DNA of 24,556 nucleotides from Mnemiopsis leidyi (GCA_000226015.1 JH152777.1:4836-29391), one strand, 5' to 3'. Shown: positions 1 through 10,221, numbered from the stretch's first letter. A program made the numbers and translations. The notes: generated from the sequence alone by a model not told the origin.

Positions 1-902
1 AAATAAAACTATATTAGTTTTATTCTAAATAGTTAATTATTTTATTGTTGGTAATAGTATATATATATATATATATATATATACTTCAAAGATCTTAAAC
101 CTGTTTATTTCACTTATACAAAGCTGGATAGTTTTCAAGGTTTAATGTGGTTTTGCGTGACCTTTGTTGATGTCGCTTCTTCAATGCTCATAGTCAGTCA
201 GTTCAGCTTTTTCCTATCTATATTCAATTTCTTATGATTTACTGGTAGGCACTTGTAGTCAGGTAAGGAGGTAGCTTTATCTATTCATATATTATTTAAT
301 CTAGGTAGGTATATTTGTTTAACTGCTAATTCTGTATACTGCTTAGAATACCTGGTGTTGTACCCCTCAGGGTTTTAAACAAAAAATCAAACAAAGTTTG
401 TTTAATCTACCGATGCAGGAACAATACCCCGTGCAAAAAGCTCAAAGGTATTTTATTTTTATGTTTCATGGTCAAATATTACTTTTTCTTATTTCGATGG
501 GTTGGAGTCTGCCTTCCTGCATAATGTGTACAGTACTTAGCTGATATTGATACAGATTATATTATACTTTCACTGATAGGCAATGTAGGAAATTCATGGT
601 CAGACACTGATGTTATCCGACAACCTTTCATTATCTGGTTAAGTCAGCCCAATAGCACCCTTTACAAGTTCTATATTTTAACATGTTTAGAATTTGAAAT
701 CTTACAGTTATTGTAATTCTGAGTTCAGCAGTTAATACAGTAAGCAATAAAACCGTTGGTACAGTAACAACAATAAACAGAACCATTTCAGTAGGATACA
801 AATGAATGCAGTGGCCCGTGTTATTGAAGTCTACGTAAGAGGACTGTCCAAATATCCGGATCAGTATTGGATTTGTCCAACACTGCTTGACTAAGATCAA
901 TT
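1..902. other. 5' intergenic stretch, no gene seen
   Basis: AT-rich non-coding sequence upstream of the BTB gene. It holds a (TA)13 microsatellite at 58-83 and otherwise nothing I can name. The reading frame on the minus strand at 631-900 contains a hydrophobic run, but it has no ATG start and faces the BTB gene's 5' end, so I do not call it. The promoter of the BTB gene should lie here, but I see no convincing core element. Confidence 0.6.
58..83. repeat. (TA)13 microsatellite
   Basis: Thirteen uninterrupted TA dinucleotides in the upstream non-coding region. Confidence 0.95.
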
Positions 903-2918
903 ATGGCTAAGGTAAGAGCTCCTATGGACTTTGGAGTGGAAAATATGGATTGTCCTGTACACAGCAACATAGATTTGAGAGCGTCAAATAATGAAACTGT
1001 GAGGGCTAATTCTCTCATTTTGTCATACAACAGTCCAGTTTTCCATGAAATATTCTTTAAGAAACTGCAAACTTCAGTTGATGTTACTGCCTTTACAAAA
1101 AATAGTGTTTATCAGTTTGCTCAGTGTCTCTACTCTGGAAAAGTAAATCTTAGCCGTCAGTCATTCCGAGAGTTGATTGAACTAGCTGACAAGTTTGTGG
1201 TTGAATGGTTGCTTGAACAGTGTGACCTGTTCTACATGAAACTTTCCAGATCGATAAAATTTGGTTGCAAGAATCAAATCGAATTGGAAACTGTTAGGTT
1301 TTTGTTTGATGAGGCAATTTATGCTCCTAGAAGATCGAGGCAAAAGTATACAGTGAGTGTCAAAGAAAAAATTTCCACTATGGGAAAGTTTGCAAAACAA
1401 GAATTCATTCACAGATATGCCACGAATTACATGTATTTATCAGTTGATCAGTTGAGTGCCCTGCTGGAATTAGCCAGAGGTCATGATGGAATCCTCCTAA
1501 AGATCGTACAGGAAAATCTAGCAAAACAGAAATATTACTTTGATGAAAAATCATTCCATATTTTAAACGGTATTGATTTTGAGGGTTGCTTGCAGTCTAA
1601 AGTTGAAAGAAGTGCCTTTAACCAGCTATTTGCTAATACATTCGTTGTAAAAACTCAGCAAGAACTCGATAATCTTGAGAAAATCCTTAATCTTGGGACA
1701 AATGCTGTGGAAAAAGTAGTAGCTCAGACACCTAGCTTGTTATCAGATGTTGTTTCTATCAAAGATAATTCCAGCATTCATATTCCGAATCTCAAGACTG
1801 TATTGAAGCTTAAGACAGTTGCCAATGCTTTCAGGACAGACACTGTTCAAGGAACTGGGTGTCCAGTCCCTCAAAGAAGCCTAATCTGTGATTTTAATAT
1901 CGTAGATGAGTTACATGATCCAGCAAGCATACCCAATTTGTTTTCTTCATTAGACCAACTTCAACTGAAGACTCTAACTTACAAGGATATGAAGCATAGA
2001 TCTCTTTTATTCGACAGAGGAGTACGTTTCAGTGTTGAAGACATTCTTGCTGTTTCATCTTCCTCGAAAATTTTCAGGAATCTGTATATGGTTATGGAAC
2101 TGATAATAATGCATGGAATGATTATAAAGCCCGAGTCTGATACAACAAAATCTTATTTGGAATCCATTGTCAAAAGACTTGTGGAAATCAAAAATAATAG
2201 GGGGTGGGGTCGTGTTGATTCGCTCTTTTTTGGACATAGGTATTTGAATATGTCATTTTTGGAAGAAGAGAATGTGAAGAAAAACCCAGAAGTAGCATTA
2301 CGTATACTTCTTTCCCACTGTCAGGAGTTGGTGTCTGTAAGGGACTCTTCTGCTATCGTCTGCCAAAGAGGAAAGATCCAATCCCATGCAAGTCTGAGAT
2401 ATTCAGTTCTTCCTGATACGATTAGAATGGGGGAATTTCTGTCCACTGCTCAGGGAACAAAACGTATTTACAAGTTTTATTGGAGACATCCTGATACAAC
2501 AGACTGCCTTAACCCAAAGCAATGTGGTTTTATCATAAATGTCACCGCAATGACGGAAAATAGCAGTGAAGCTTTCAATATCGGTCTTTGTACGGACGTT
2601 AATGACTACCCTGGGGACATTCATTTTCACCCGGAGATTATAAGTGCTCAAAAGATGCACTTTGTATTGAGAAGAGATTATAATGTGAAGTCTTCTAAAA
2701 GGCCAAGTGAAATGGTCTATATATCGTGGGACGGAAAGCCAGTGTATCACAGTAACCATGTCCATTGGGGAGGGCAGTCAATCCCTCCAAATGGTTATAT
2801 TGCTCTTGTTGTATTCTATGATGTTTCTGATGTAGATTTAGACGCTTTGAAAAAGTCTGATATAAATTTGTCAAGGGCTCTTCGGTTAGAAGATCTGAAA
2901 ACAAAAAGCAGTTTCTAA
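903..2918 (+). CDS. BTB/POZ-domain protein, single exon, 671 aa
   Basis: An uninterrupted 671-residue reading frame. Residues about 17-115 read as a BTB/POZ domain: an initial strand (SNIDLRAS), then the typical VRANSLILSYNSPVFHEIF segment, a FAQCLYSGKVNL segment and LIELADKFVVEWLLEQC. BTB domains mediate dimerisation and often recruit cullin-3 ubiquitin ligase. Residues about 120-215 are helical and could be a BACK-like region. The C-terminal 200 residues (about 480-650) look beta-rich, with the motifs FNIGLCTD, YISWDGKPVYHS and PPNGYIALVVFYD; I do not recognise this module. There are no Kelch repeats, zinc fingers or MATH domain. The start is the first ATG of the frame; M8 is an alternative. 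No splice sites are needed. The partner and process are unknown. A SINE-like element starts two bases after the stop codon. Confidence 0.85.
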   Translation: MAKVRAPMDFGVENMDCPVHSNIDLRASNNETVRANSLILSYNSPVFHEIFFKKLQTSVDVTAFTKNSVYQFAQCLYSGKVNLSRQSFRELIELADKFVVEWLLEQCDLFYMKLSRSIKFGCKNQIELETVRFLFDEAIYAPRRSRQKYTVSVKEKISTMGKFAKQEFIHRYATNYMYLSVDQLSALLELARGHDGILLKIVQENLAKQKYYFDEKSFHILNGIDFEGCLQSKVERSAFNQLFANTFVVKTQQELDNLEKILNLGTNAVEKVVAQTPSLLSDVVSIKDNSSIHIPNLKTVLKLKTVANAFRTDTVQGTGCPVPQRSLICDFNIVDELHDPASIPNLFSSLDQLQLKTLTYKDMKHRSLLFDRGVRFSVEDILAVSSSSKIFRNLYMVMELIIMHGMIIKPESDTTKSYLESIVKRLVEIKNNRGWGRVDSLFFGHRYLNMSFLEEENVKKNPEVALRILLSHCQELVSVRDSSAIVCQRGKIQSHASLRYSVLPDTIRMGEFLSTAQGTKRIYKFYWRHPDTTDCLNPKQCGFIINVTAMTENSSEAFNIGLCTDVNDYPGDIHFHPEIISAQKMHFVLRRDYNVKSSKRPSEMVYISWDGKPVYHSNHVHWGGQSIPPNGYIALVVFYDVSDVDLDALKKSDINLSRALRLEDLKTKSSF

Positions 2919-2920
2919 AT

Positions 2921-3179
2921 GGGTTGGTGGTGTAGTGGTATCTAACCCGACTTTCTATGCAGAAGATCGGGGGTTCGATTCCCAGAGGAGTGCGCTAAGG
3001 GCATTTGCCTATGAATCTTCTTCGGTCGACTCAGCCCAATGACCGGGAAACCATGATTGAGGGTCAAATGAGGAGGGTCTCCGTTAAAAGATCTAGAATC
3101 TTCCAGGAGCCCCTTCAGTATAACTGTAAAAGCCTTCGCACAGGTGTAACAAATACAAATAAAGAGCTGATTGAGTTGA
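2921..3179 (+). mobile_element. tRNA-derived SINE-like element
   Basis: The head matches an RNA polymerase III type 2 promoter exactly: box A TGGTGTAGTGG at 2928-2938 and box B GTTCGATTC at 2973-2981, spaced as in a tRNA. It is not a working tRNA gene. The acceptor arms (GGGTTGG against AGGAGTG) do not pair, and only three of five T-stem pairs form. A tRNA-unrelated body of about 180 bp follows and ends in an A-rich AATACAAATAAA tail. TTCTAAAT before the element and TTCTAAAA after it (3180-3187) could be target-site duplications. The exact 3' end is uncertain. Confidence 0.6.
3158..3163 (+). promoter_or_regulatory. AATAAA, possible poly(A) signal of the BTB gene
   Basis: The first AATAAA after the BTB stop codon, about 240 bases downstream, in the tail of the SINE-like element. 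If it is used, the element forms most of the 3' UTR. The assignment is inferred from position only. Confidence 0.35.
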
Positions 3180-3205
3180 TTCTAAAAATTATTCAATATA
3201 TTTAA

Positions 3206-3654
3206 TTTTGTAATTCTATGCCTTTTGTGCCAAACCTTAAAGTTTGTGGCTTTTTAGTTATTCGAGTCTTTAATATCGTTAATTTTTGCTTACTAATGCA
3301 TGTGTTATGAATTAGCTATATTTGCAGGGATTCTTTTTGCATGTCGACCTGATAATATATTGGTATTTGATTTGGTATTGATTAATTGTACAGTTTTTTT
3401 TCCTGAAAATTTTCATAGAAATTCATAAATTAAATTACCTTGGTTAATGTAAATTTAATTGTTATTTTAAACTTTTAGTAACTTCATTTATTCAAGCATG
3501 CCGTTTTCTAGTTAATGCGTTTCACTGTTTCACATTTAATGCAATCTACCAAATTGTGTGCACAACATGTGTAGATTAAATTTCCCTGGTAAACCTACGG
3601 ATTTGAATAAGTTTACGGTTTAATCACATCACACAAAATTAACACAGCAAAAAA
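3206..3654. other. intergenic stretch, nothing recognised
   Basis: AT-rich sequence with no coding potential, repeat or RNA gene that I can support. Confidence 0.6.
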
Positions 3655-3730
3655 CACTACAATAGACATATCCAATAGGAGACACACAATTAATACAACC
3701 AGCACTACAAGAGACATATCCAATAGGAGA
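3655..3730. repeat. Two 28-bp direct repeats, 48 bp apart
   Basis: Near-identical copies at 3655-3682 and 3703-3730 share the core AGACATATCCAATAGGAGA. They lie just upstream of the candidate gene at 3737. Confidence 0.8.
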
Positions 3731-3736
3731 TATTGA

Positions 3737-4463
3737 ATGGAATGTAGGATAAAGATATCCCCCACGCAACTGACTGGTTCTATTGATACACAACCCAAGA
3801 AGTACATCGTGTTTTACACCTGTCAGAACAATCTGTACAAGCTTGCCACATTCCTTGAAACTGACAGCAGCAACAAGAACAACAACAAGAACAACAACAC
3901 TTACAATTGCAATAAAAGTCAGTTTATAAACCTTCTTGTCCAAGCTCGGCTTCAGAAGGAGAGCTTCTGTAACGATGATAGAACATCTGATATTTCAAAT
4001 TGGAAGATTAAAACGAGCTGTTGTCACTTGAGAGAGGGTGATTTCAGTTGGATGTCCAAGATCTCGCACCTACAGAATATACATCTCGCAACTTCTGAAC
4101 TTCTAAATTGGCTCTCAACTCTTGGTGGTAAGTGTAATACTCTCAAGTGTTAAAAAATTTGTACGAAGCGGAGTTACGGATTTATGTAGGTTTCATAACA
4201 TTTCTACGTCAATTTGAAACAAAAAGTTAGGGTTGACCACCACCAGTTTATAACTTGAGTGTAGGGTTGTGACATTGTCTAACACTGGGTAAAGCCACAA
4301 AACGTTACCTAGCAAGTGTAACCAAGCTCTTTCTTCAGGTGGGTGGAGTGCTTTAGGTGACAGTTCTCAGTATGCAGCCCAGCAATGTTTCACGGTGTCC
4401 GTTCAACAGTTGTGTCTAGCACTGAAGCTGCAGTACCCTGAACTTATTGCTACATGCTGGTGG
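3737..4463 (+). CDS. Candidate two-exon gene, unknown function (partial)
   Basis: A 130-codon open frame from the ATG at 3737 runs into a consensus donor (GTAAGT at 4128), leaving phase 1. A pyrimidine-rich acceptor (CTCTTTCTTCAG, ending 4338) opens a second frame in the matching phase, and this runs 41 codons to another donor-like GTAAAT at 4464. The junction reads LSTLGGGWSALGDSSQ, followed by VSVQQLCLALKLQYPELIA, which looks like helical coding sequence rather than noise. Exon 1 has an asparagine/lysine-rich low-complexity stretch near residues 43-55. If the last donor is not used, the frame continues to a TAG at 4530-4532, with an AATAAA about 60 bases later. I do not recognise the family and found no further exon. 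The true start may be inside exon 1 or upstream, and a decayed pseudogene is possible. Confidence 0.4.
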
Positions 4464-6244
4464 GTAAATGCTATATTGCTACATAATAGACATTGCATTT
4501 TTTCCATCTCTAACTCTTTTTGCCCGGGCTAGGTTACTCTAATACTCTTGACAGAGCATTTTTTCCATCCCTAATTCTTATAGCCGAAGGCAAATAAAGC
4601 AGATGGTTTAAAGAGGTCGGATTTTGGGATAGGTGGATAGGTTGGTAGATGGCGGTGTCCCCTGTCACAAGGAAAACACCTGAAACGCTCCGCAAGACGA
4701 TCGTAACCACGTAAACGAGCTTGTGGGGCTGCTCCTATGTTAAATTATTTAAGATAAGTAAGGGATGATAAAAATTGTAAATGTTCACTGCACAGTGCAC
4801 AGTATGTACGTACAAGAGTCATGTCCAGAGGTTTGTACTCCGTATGGCCGGATTTAGGTATGTTAAATATGGCGGAAAGCTGGAAGTGAATAGCAAAAAG
4901 GCCTGCCTTAAAACATAGTGGGTGGCTAGCGGAAATAGTTGGTAGCTAGCGAAAATGGCTGGTATAGCTCTTACTTCATAGCGTTATCTAGTCTAAAAGA
5001 GAGATGGAAATCTAAAGCATCCGCCTAAGACCAAACAAAGCGGGCGCAATTCTTGTTTGATATAAGGGTGTTCCATCCACAAGCTCAATCTAATGGCTAA
5101 TGCTAGAAAAAGTACCCCTGCTATTTATTCCTGCTGGTGAGTAATTGCAACATTGCTACATGCTGGTAAATTCATTACATACGTTACAGATTGTTTTAGC
5201 CAAGTAGAGTGTGGTGTGTGATTAGTGTACACAAATCTAGCTGTGCAGCTGTCGATCGGGACTTGCAGCTGCGTCTGTCATTCCATGATGTTCCATTCCC
5301 TTGGCAATTCCAAGTGAGAGAAACTTGCCGCTTGTGGAGTGAGCAAATCGCTAACAGGGTCTTCGCGGACAAAAAATTGTAGTCCGCAATTTTTCTTGCC
5401 TGCTGATTTTCGCGCGAATGGTTCCATTTAGCGCCGCGCGCGCGGTAAACAAATTATTTTAAGCTTTAACCCTAAGTTTTAACCCTAAAATAATCGTGAA
5501 TAAAAACATACGAGGAGACAATACTTTCAACTGTTTGCATCTTCAAGGTGATCGTGGTTGTAACTTTCACGGTGCATTATGGCCTGTACTCAAATGCAAC
5601 TCACTAGTTACTGTTCTTCAAATGTGACAACCACTAATAATAACCATGGTCCACGTATCACTCATACTTATAAAAGTGCTTTATTAAACTAGTTAGAACT
5701 ATTTCAGGCTATACACAGGACTGAGTCTCCTACAACTTGGACGCAGGAAGGAAGCCAGACGAATAATTATAGCACAACATCCTATTGTGGTCAGGTTCAA
5801 GAGTCAGCGTTATCTTTCTAGTCTTTACTCTGCAACGGTCTTTAAATACAGGGCCACTGCGCAAACAAGACGAGTGTTGAATTAGAAGTATATTTACGAA
5901 AGTCCGTTGCGTTGAGTTATAATTTGTTTACTGGCTTTTTTTTCTTTATTTTTCTGCTATGTTTGAGGATGGGTAATTTATTCACAGCATTTAATCGTTT
6001 AACATGAAATGATGTTTAATGTTTATTTACATTCAGTATGTGTTCCTACATAATACATTTTGTACATGTAAAGGTTATGATTATTGAACTTTCCGCTGCA
6101 AATTCAGAAGATAGCCAGAGACGAGATTTGTTACTCTTTCTCTGTGAACGGTTCATTTCAAATTTATCCCTCAATATTGCACAACTTGACAATTTTTTGA
6201 AGAATTTAGAGAGTTAAAAAAACCTTCTTTTAAAATAGCTCACC
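4464..6244. other. intergenic stretch with minor repeats
   Basis: I see no gene. There is a 64-bp-spaced duplication of GCATTTTTTCCATC (about 4494 and 4558) and a diverged copy of the end of the candidate exon at 5111-5163. There is a CpG-rich patch with alternating GC at about 5413-5443, two telomere-like TTTAACCCTAA motifs at 5465-5475 and 5478-5488, and AT-rich sequence up to RFC2. The RFC2 promoter should lie at the right end, but no core element is distinctive. Confidence 0.55.
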
Positions 6245-9089
6245 ATGGTAACCGATGTAGAGATGAAACCAGACTCGTTACCTCAGAAGAAGAGTAAGAC
6301 CAGCTACGAATTGCCCTGGATCGAAAAGCACAGACCTCGGTAAGTGCAAATATTTTATTAACAGTGCAATACCCAGCAACTATTCTAATTCACCACCTAG
6401 CAACTATTCATTACCTAGCAACTATTCACCACCTAGCAACTATTCACTACCTAGCAACTATTCATTACCTAGCAACTATTCACTACCTAGCAACTATTCA
6501 TTACCTAGCAACTATTCACTACCTAGCAACTATTTACTACCTAGCAACTATTCACTACCTAGCAACTATTCATTACCTAGCAACTATTCACTACCTAGCA
6601 ACTATTCACTACCTAGCAACTATTCACTACCTAGCAACTATTCACTACCTAGCAACTATTCACTACCTAGCAACTATTCATTACCTAGCAACTATTCATT
6701 ACCTAGCAACTATTCACTACCTAGCAACAAATCTACCTAGCAAAGCTTCAATACCTAGCAAAAGTTCACTTCAGAGGAACTACCCACTACCTCGCAACAG
6801 TTGTTGTCATATTTTACTTCATGCTTTGAATAGCACATATAGTAGAGTATTAGATCAGAAACTAATGACACTTACCCTTTACAGTTACCTGCCTGAGATT
6901 GTTGGTAACGAAGAGACGATAAAGCGCTTACAAGTCTTTTCAGAACAAGGTAACCTCCCCAACATCATCATAGCTGGTTCTCCCGGGATCGGTAAAACAA
7001 CAACCATCCTCTGCCTCGCTAGAGCTCTCCTCGGTTTGTTTTTCCGCAGATTTTTTTCTCCGCTTACTTTCCACCTTTTTTCATCAAATTTCTTTGAACT
7101 GCAGTTAGCAGACACAACAAGGTTTTTGTTGAACTGAACGTCTTGGTAGGGCTTTGTCGTTTGCAATTCTGTACTGTCTAAAATAGAACTCGATTCTCTT
7201 TTTTTAAATAAGATAAATTACAGATTGTTGAGTAAATCATCATACTCTTCTGACAGCGATCCTACCAGCAATATTAAGATCTCCAAGTATTACCTAATCC
7301 CAAGCTACTTATATTTCCCCACAGGACCTGCAATGAAGGAAGGGGTGTTAGAACTGAACGCTTCTAACGATCGTGGTATTGATGTGGTGAGAAACAGAAT
7401 CAAAATGTTTGCTCAGAAGAAAGTTACTTTACCCCCTGGTTAGTACTTAGTAATGGCCGGCTTATTAGTTTATTTTCAGTTACATAGACTGATGCTTGTA
7501 GTCAGTTACAGATTATTTTAGGTTCAAAGTAGGCTTGTCAGTTCAAACTCTAGGTCCAAACTCCACAACTTATTACTTAGACTCTGCAAGCGTTTTAAAG
7601 CTTTTAGCCTAAAGATTCGAACTCTAGTAAGAAGTATGGAAGCAGGAAGAATTCTTTGCCAACTTTATCATTTCCAGTTTGTCGGCAGCATCTAACCAAA
7701 ATTTATATCGTTACAAGTTTCTACTCCTCTTTCAGGTCGACATAAGATCGTTATTCTAGACGAAGCAGATTCCATGACGTCAGCTGCTCAAGAAGCACTG
7801 AGACGAACTATGGAGATCTACTCGAAAACTACCAGATTTGCTCTGGCGTGTAACAGTTCCGACAAGATTATAGAGCCTATACAATCTCGGTGTACCATGC
7901 TCAGGTAAAATTGTTGAGGTTGTGATGTCACAAAGTCAGATACGATATGTTAGATACAATATTGCAATGTTGGATCAAATGTCGTAACGTTAGAGTTAAC
8001 GTTCTTAAAAATAACTGTAGTTATGCCCCACCCAGATACTCAAAAGTAACTGACGCGCAAGTTTTGAGGAGACTGCTGGACATCTGTGAGGCTGAGAACG
8101 TTGTGAAGACTGACGAGGGACTGGAGGCGGTTATTTTCACTGCTCAGGGAGACATGAGACAAGCTATAAATAACCTCCAGGCTACACACCAGGTTTTTAA
8201 GGATTTATTGTTTTTCTTCTGGGGTTTAACGTTTTTTTAGTTGTGGTTAGGTTTTTATTACTCGGTAACAATTATAGGCCCGTTATTCGGCAGTTTTTGT
8301 CCCAAGTCTGTCTGTGAGTGTTATCACTCATCTTCTGACAAGTTACGACTGGCGCTGATTTTTAGAAATATTCGCACTTGTTTCTATTTCTGTAACTTGT
8401 TGTTTGAGTTGCCCTTGCTTTTCAGGGCTATGGAATTGTGAACGACGCGAACGTTTTCAAAGTGTGTGATGAGCCACACCCCCTGCTCGTTAAAGATATG
8501 ATCAAACACTGCACCACTGAAGACATTGATGAAGCGTACAAGATACTGCACTCTCTTTGCAAATTAGGCTATTCTCCTGAGGATATTATCAACAATGTCA
8601 GAAAGGTTTGATCATGTTGCGATATTGTCACTGCATTTGGGTGCTTCGGTTGCAAATTAAAATACGGTAGTCGCCCTAAGTTTAACTAATGGTTATCCTG
8701 TCGAAAAAGCCAGTGATATATTTATGACCAAAGTTAAGTTCTGCTGATATTTCAAATTGTTGACAAATCGATTGTGGTCTAATGCAAAATGTTTCGCAGA
8801 AATTATGATTCTGTTGTCGCTGCTTAAATTTTGACCCTGTTTTCAAATTACGGAAATTTTAACTCTGTAATTTGTATACATTTATATAATCTGTATAAAA
8901 TTGTTGATTGTACAACTTCTGCAGGTGTGTCAGACATTCGACATGCCTGAGTACAAGAAACTGCTGTTCCTTAAAGAGATCGGCTACACACACCTCCGCA
9001 TTACACAAGGTGTAAACTCTCTCTTGCAGCTCAGTGGAATGCTGGCTAGACTGTGTCGCGTGGGGGCCTCTAAAAGTATGACCCAATAG
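6245..9089 (+). CDS. RFC2: Replication factor C subunit 2 (RFC40), complete, 7 exons
   Basis: Small subunit of the RFC clamp loader, the nuclear AAA+ complex that uses ATP to load PCNA at primer-template junctions. Exons: 6245-6339, 6885-7033, 7325-7438, 7736-7904, 8036-8192, 8426-8605, 8925-9089. All have GT-AG borders and matching phases and give 342 residues (human RFC2 has 354). Visible motifs: [10 protein letters not shown] near the N-terminus, Walker [10 protein letters not shown] at 63-71, [13 protein letters not shown], Walker B LDEAD at 127-131, the SRC arginine-finger motif at 170-172 and [15 protein letters not shown]. The C-terminal collar includes [14 protein letters not shown] and EIGYTH. 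The sequence tracks human RFC2 rather than RFC4 or RFC5. The Walker A has Ser and Ile where the human protein has Pro and Thr, but the GxxxxGKT pattern is kept. The start ATG sits in a strong context (CACCATGG). Confidence 0.97.
6384..6729. repeat. 18-bp minisatellite in RFC2 intron 1, about 19 units
   Basis: Tandem units of CTATTCAYTACCTAGCAA, nearly perfect, varying mainly C/T at one site, with degenerate copies at both edges. It fills most of the 545-bp first intron, between the donor at 6340 and the acceptor ending at 6884. Because the unit is six codons without a stop, it stays open in frame and runs into exon 2, which mimics a 257-residue protein. That reading is spurious, since exon 1 splices cleanly to 6885. 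Confidence 0.95.
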
Positions 9090-9150
9090 TGACGTCATTT
9101 TCAATGTTAATGGTTGAGTGACGTAATTTTGGAGTCAATGTTAATGGTTG
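9088..9150 (+). repeat. Tandem duplication with CRE-like sites at the RFC2 stop
   Basis: Two copies (9088-9116 and 9117-9150) of a unit that begins AGTGACGT and ends CAATGTTAATGGTTG. The second copy has a 5-bp insertion. The first contains a perfect TGACGTCA (9090-9097) directly after the TAG stop codon; the second has TGACGTAA. Confidence 0.8.
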
Positions 9151-9274
9151 ATGTTATGTGACTCTATCAGGCCGACGCTTTGATTTTTAATTTTTAACTT
9201 AAGTTGGCTACAGAAAAAGCAAATTGGCGAAGGCGATAGTTTGTTTTCATCTGGTAACATTGTTATCGCATGCT

Positions 9275-9280
9275 AATAAA
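9275..9280 (+). promoter_or_regulatory. AATAAA, likely RFC2 poly(A) signal
   Basis: The first AATAAA after the RFC2 stop, 186 bases downstream, followed by a T/G-rich stretch (CTTCTTGTAGGTTC). Confidence 0.5.
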
Positions 9281-9804
9281 TATTGATAAGCTTCTTGTAG
9301 GTTCTCTGAGATCGACCGGTAAATATATAATGAAATTAATTATTTATGTGATCTTAAACATACCAAATGACCCAAAGTGTTTAACATGCGTTCGGGGTCG
9401 TAGCTTTTTTTATCTATTTGGAAGGATTTTATTCTCAGACAAACATTTTATTTGAAATACACGAACCTATGCAGCAATACGAGTAGTATAACTTAATGTT
9501 TTGAAGGCTCTTTAGTTCGGCGATTGTCTGGAAATAATCGTATTTTTTATTAATTATTTTGTTTTATTATTAATTTATGTTTCATTCCATTTCTATGAAA
9601 ATTGCCATATGAAACATGAACTTGTTGTAAATATTTGTATCGAACTTAATGATAAAGAGGTGCGGAATATCCCTGCAGTATAATTAGCAGGCTAGATGAC
9701 CTCTGGCTTCGATTTGAGTATTAGTATTACTCTTTAATACTACCTTGGTGATTGGACTCCCCTATAACAGCAAGTCTTTGTAGACCTTGTACTTGTACTT
9801 GTAC
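9281..9804. other. intergenic stretch, no gene seen
   Basis: AT-rich sequence with no convincing coding frame. A short CTTGTA microsatellite (four copies from about 9785, interrupted) borders the repeat cluster on its left. Confidence 0.6.
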
Positions 9805-9836
9805 TTTCACCTAACCTGGTGATTACGCTCGCTACG

Positions 9837-9859
9837 CAAAAGAGCTCTGGTTAGAGCAA
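9837..9859 (+). repeat. D-arm-like hairpin repeat, copy 1
   Basis: CAAAAGAGCTCTGGTTAGAGCAA. The core folds as GCTCT-GGTT-AGAGC and resembles a tRNA D arm shortened in the loop. Related copies lie at 10249-10271, 10417-10440 and 12461-12484. Confidence 0.75.
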
Positions 9860-9997
9860 CTTGTACTTGTAGCCTCAGTGCCATACATTGCAGCCTATAC
9901 TATTGGCTGTCGGCTGATCGGCATTCTTAAATTTCTGATTTCTGTGCGGTGATACTTGACTTGACGAAATGTTTTCTATTGACTTGCTAAGCCAACA

Positions 9998-10221
9998 TTG
10001 TCTGACTTTTTCCGACCCAGGCCCGCATTCGAAGCGAAGGGAATAAAATTTGCGGGAGGGTGCGAGCTGTACAACGCAATTCAACCTACAAACGCAACAT
10101 CGCAAAGAATTACTACTAGCGGCTGCTATTGTACAGCAGCGCGCACCCTCCCGTCATTTTATTCTCCGTCATTTTATTCTCCTCTATTCGCTTCGAATGA
10201 GGGTCGGACAAAGTCAGACAA
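9998..10221. repeat. Foldback inverted repeat with 54-nt loop
   Basis: The left arm (9998-10074) and right arm (10129-10221) are imperfect reverse complements. The outer 21 bases differ at one position. The right arm is longer because it carries CGTCATTTTATTCTC twice. The loop is 10075-10128. A third, single-arm copy lies at 10818-10894. Confidence 0.85.

Noticed and set aside
631..900. Minus-strand frame with a hydrophobic run upstream of the BTB gene
   Set aside because: It starts from TTG, has no supporting exon upstream, and would run antisense from the BTB 5' end.
2921..2992. A functional tRNA gene
   Set aside because: Box A and box B are perfect, but the acceptor stem does not pair, two T-stem pairs fail and no normal anticodon arm forms. 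A SINE head fits better.
3629..3943. Minus-strand frame with a valine-rich membrane-like segment
   Set aside because: It has no ATG start, and the hydrophobic run is the antisense of an AAC-rich low-complexity stretch. The plus strand offers phase-matched splice sites instead.
5465..5488. Interstitial telomere array
   Set aside because: There are only two TTTAACCCTAA motifs, separated by a non-telomeric spacer, which is too short to mean anything.
6364..7137. A 257-residue open frame with IHYLAT repeats followed by RFC-like sequence
   Set aside because: The repeat part is the stop-free intronic minisatellite, and the rest is RFC2 exon 2 plus the start of intron 2. Exon 1 at 6245-6339 splices to 6885 in phase.
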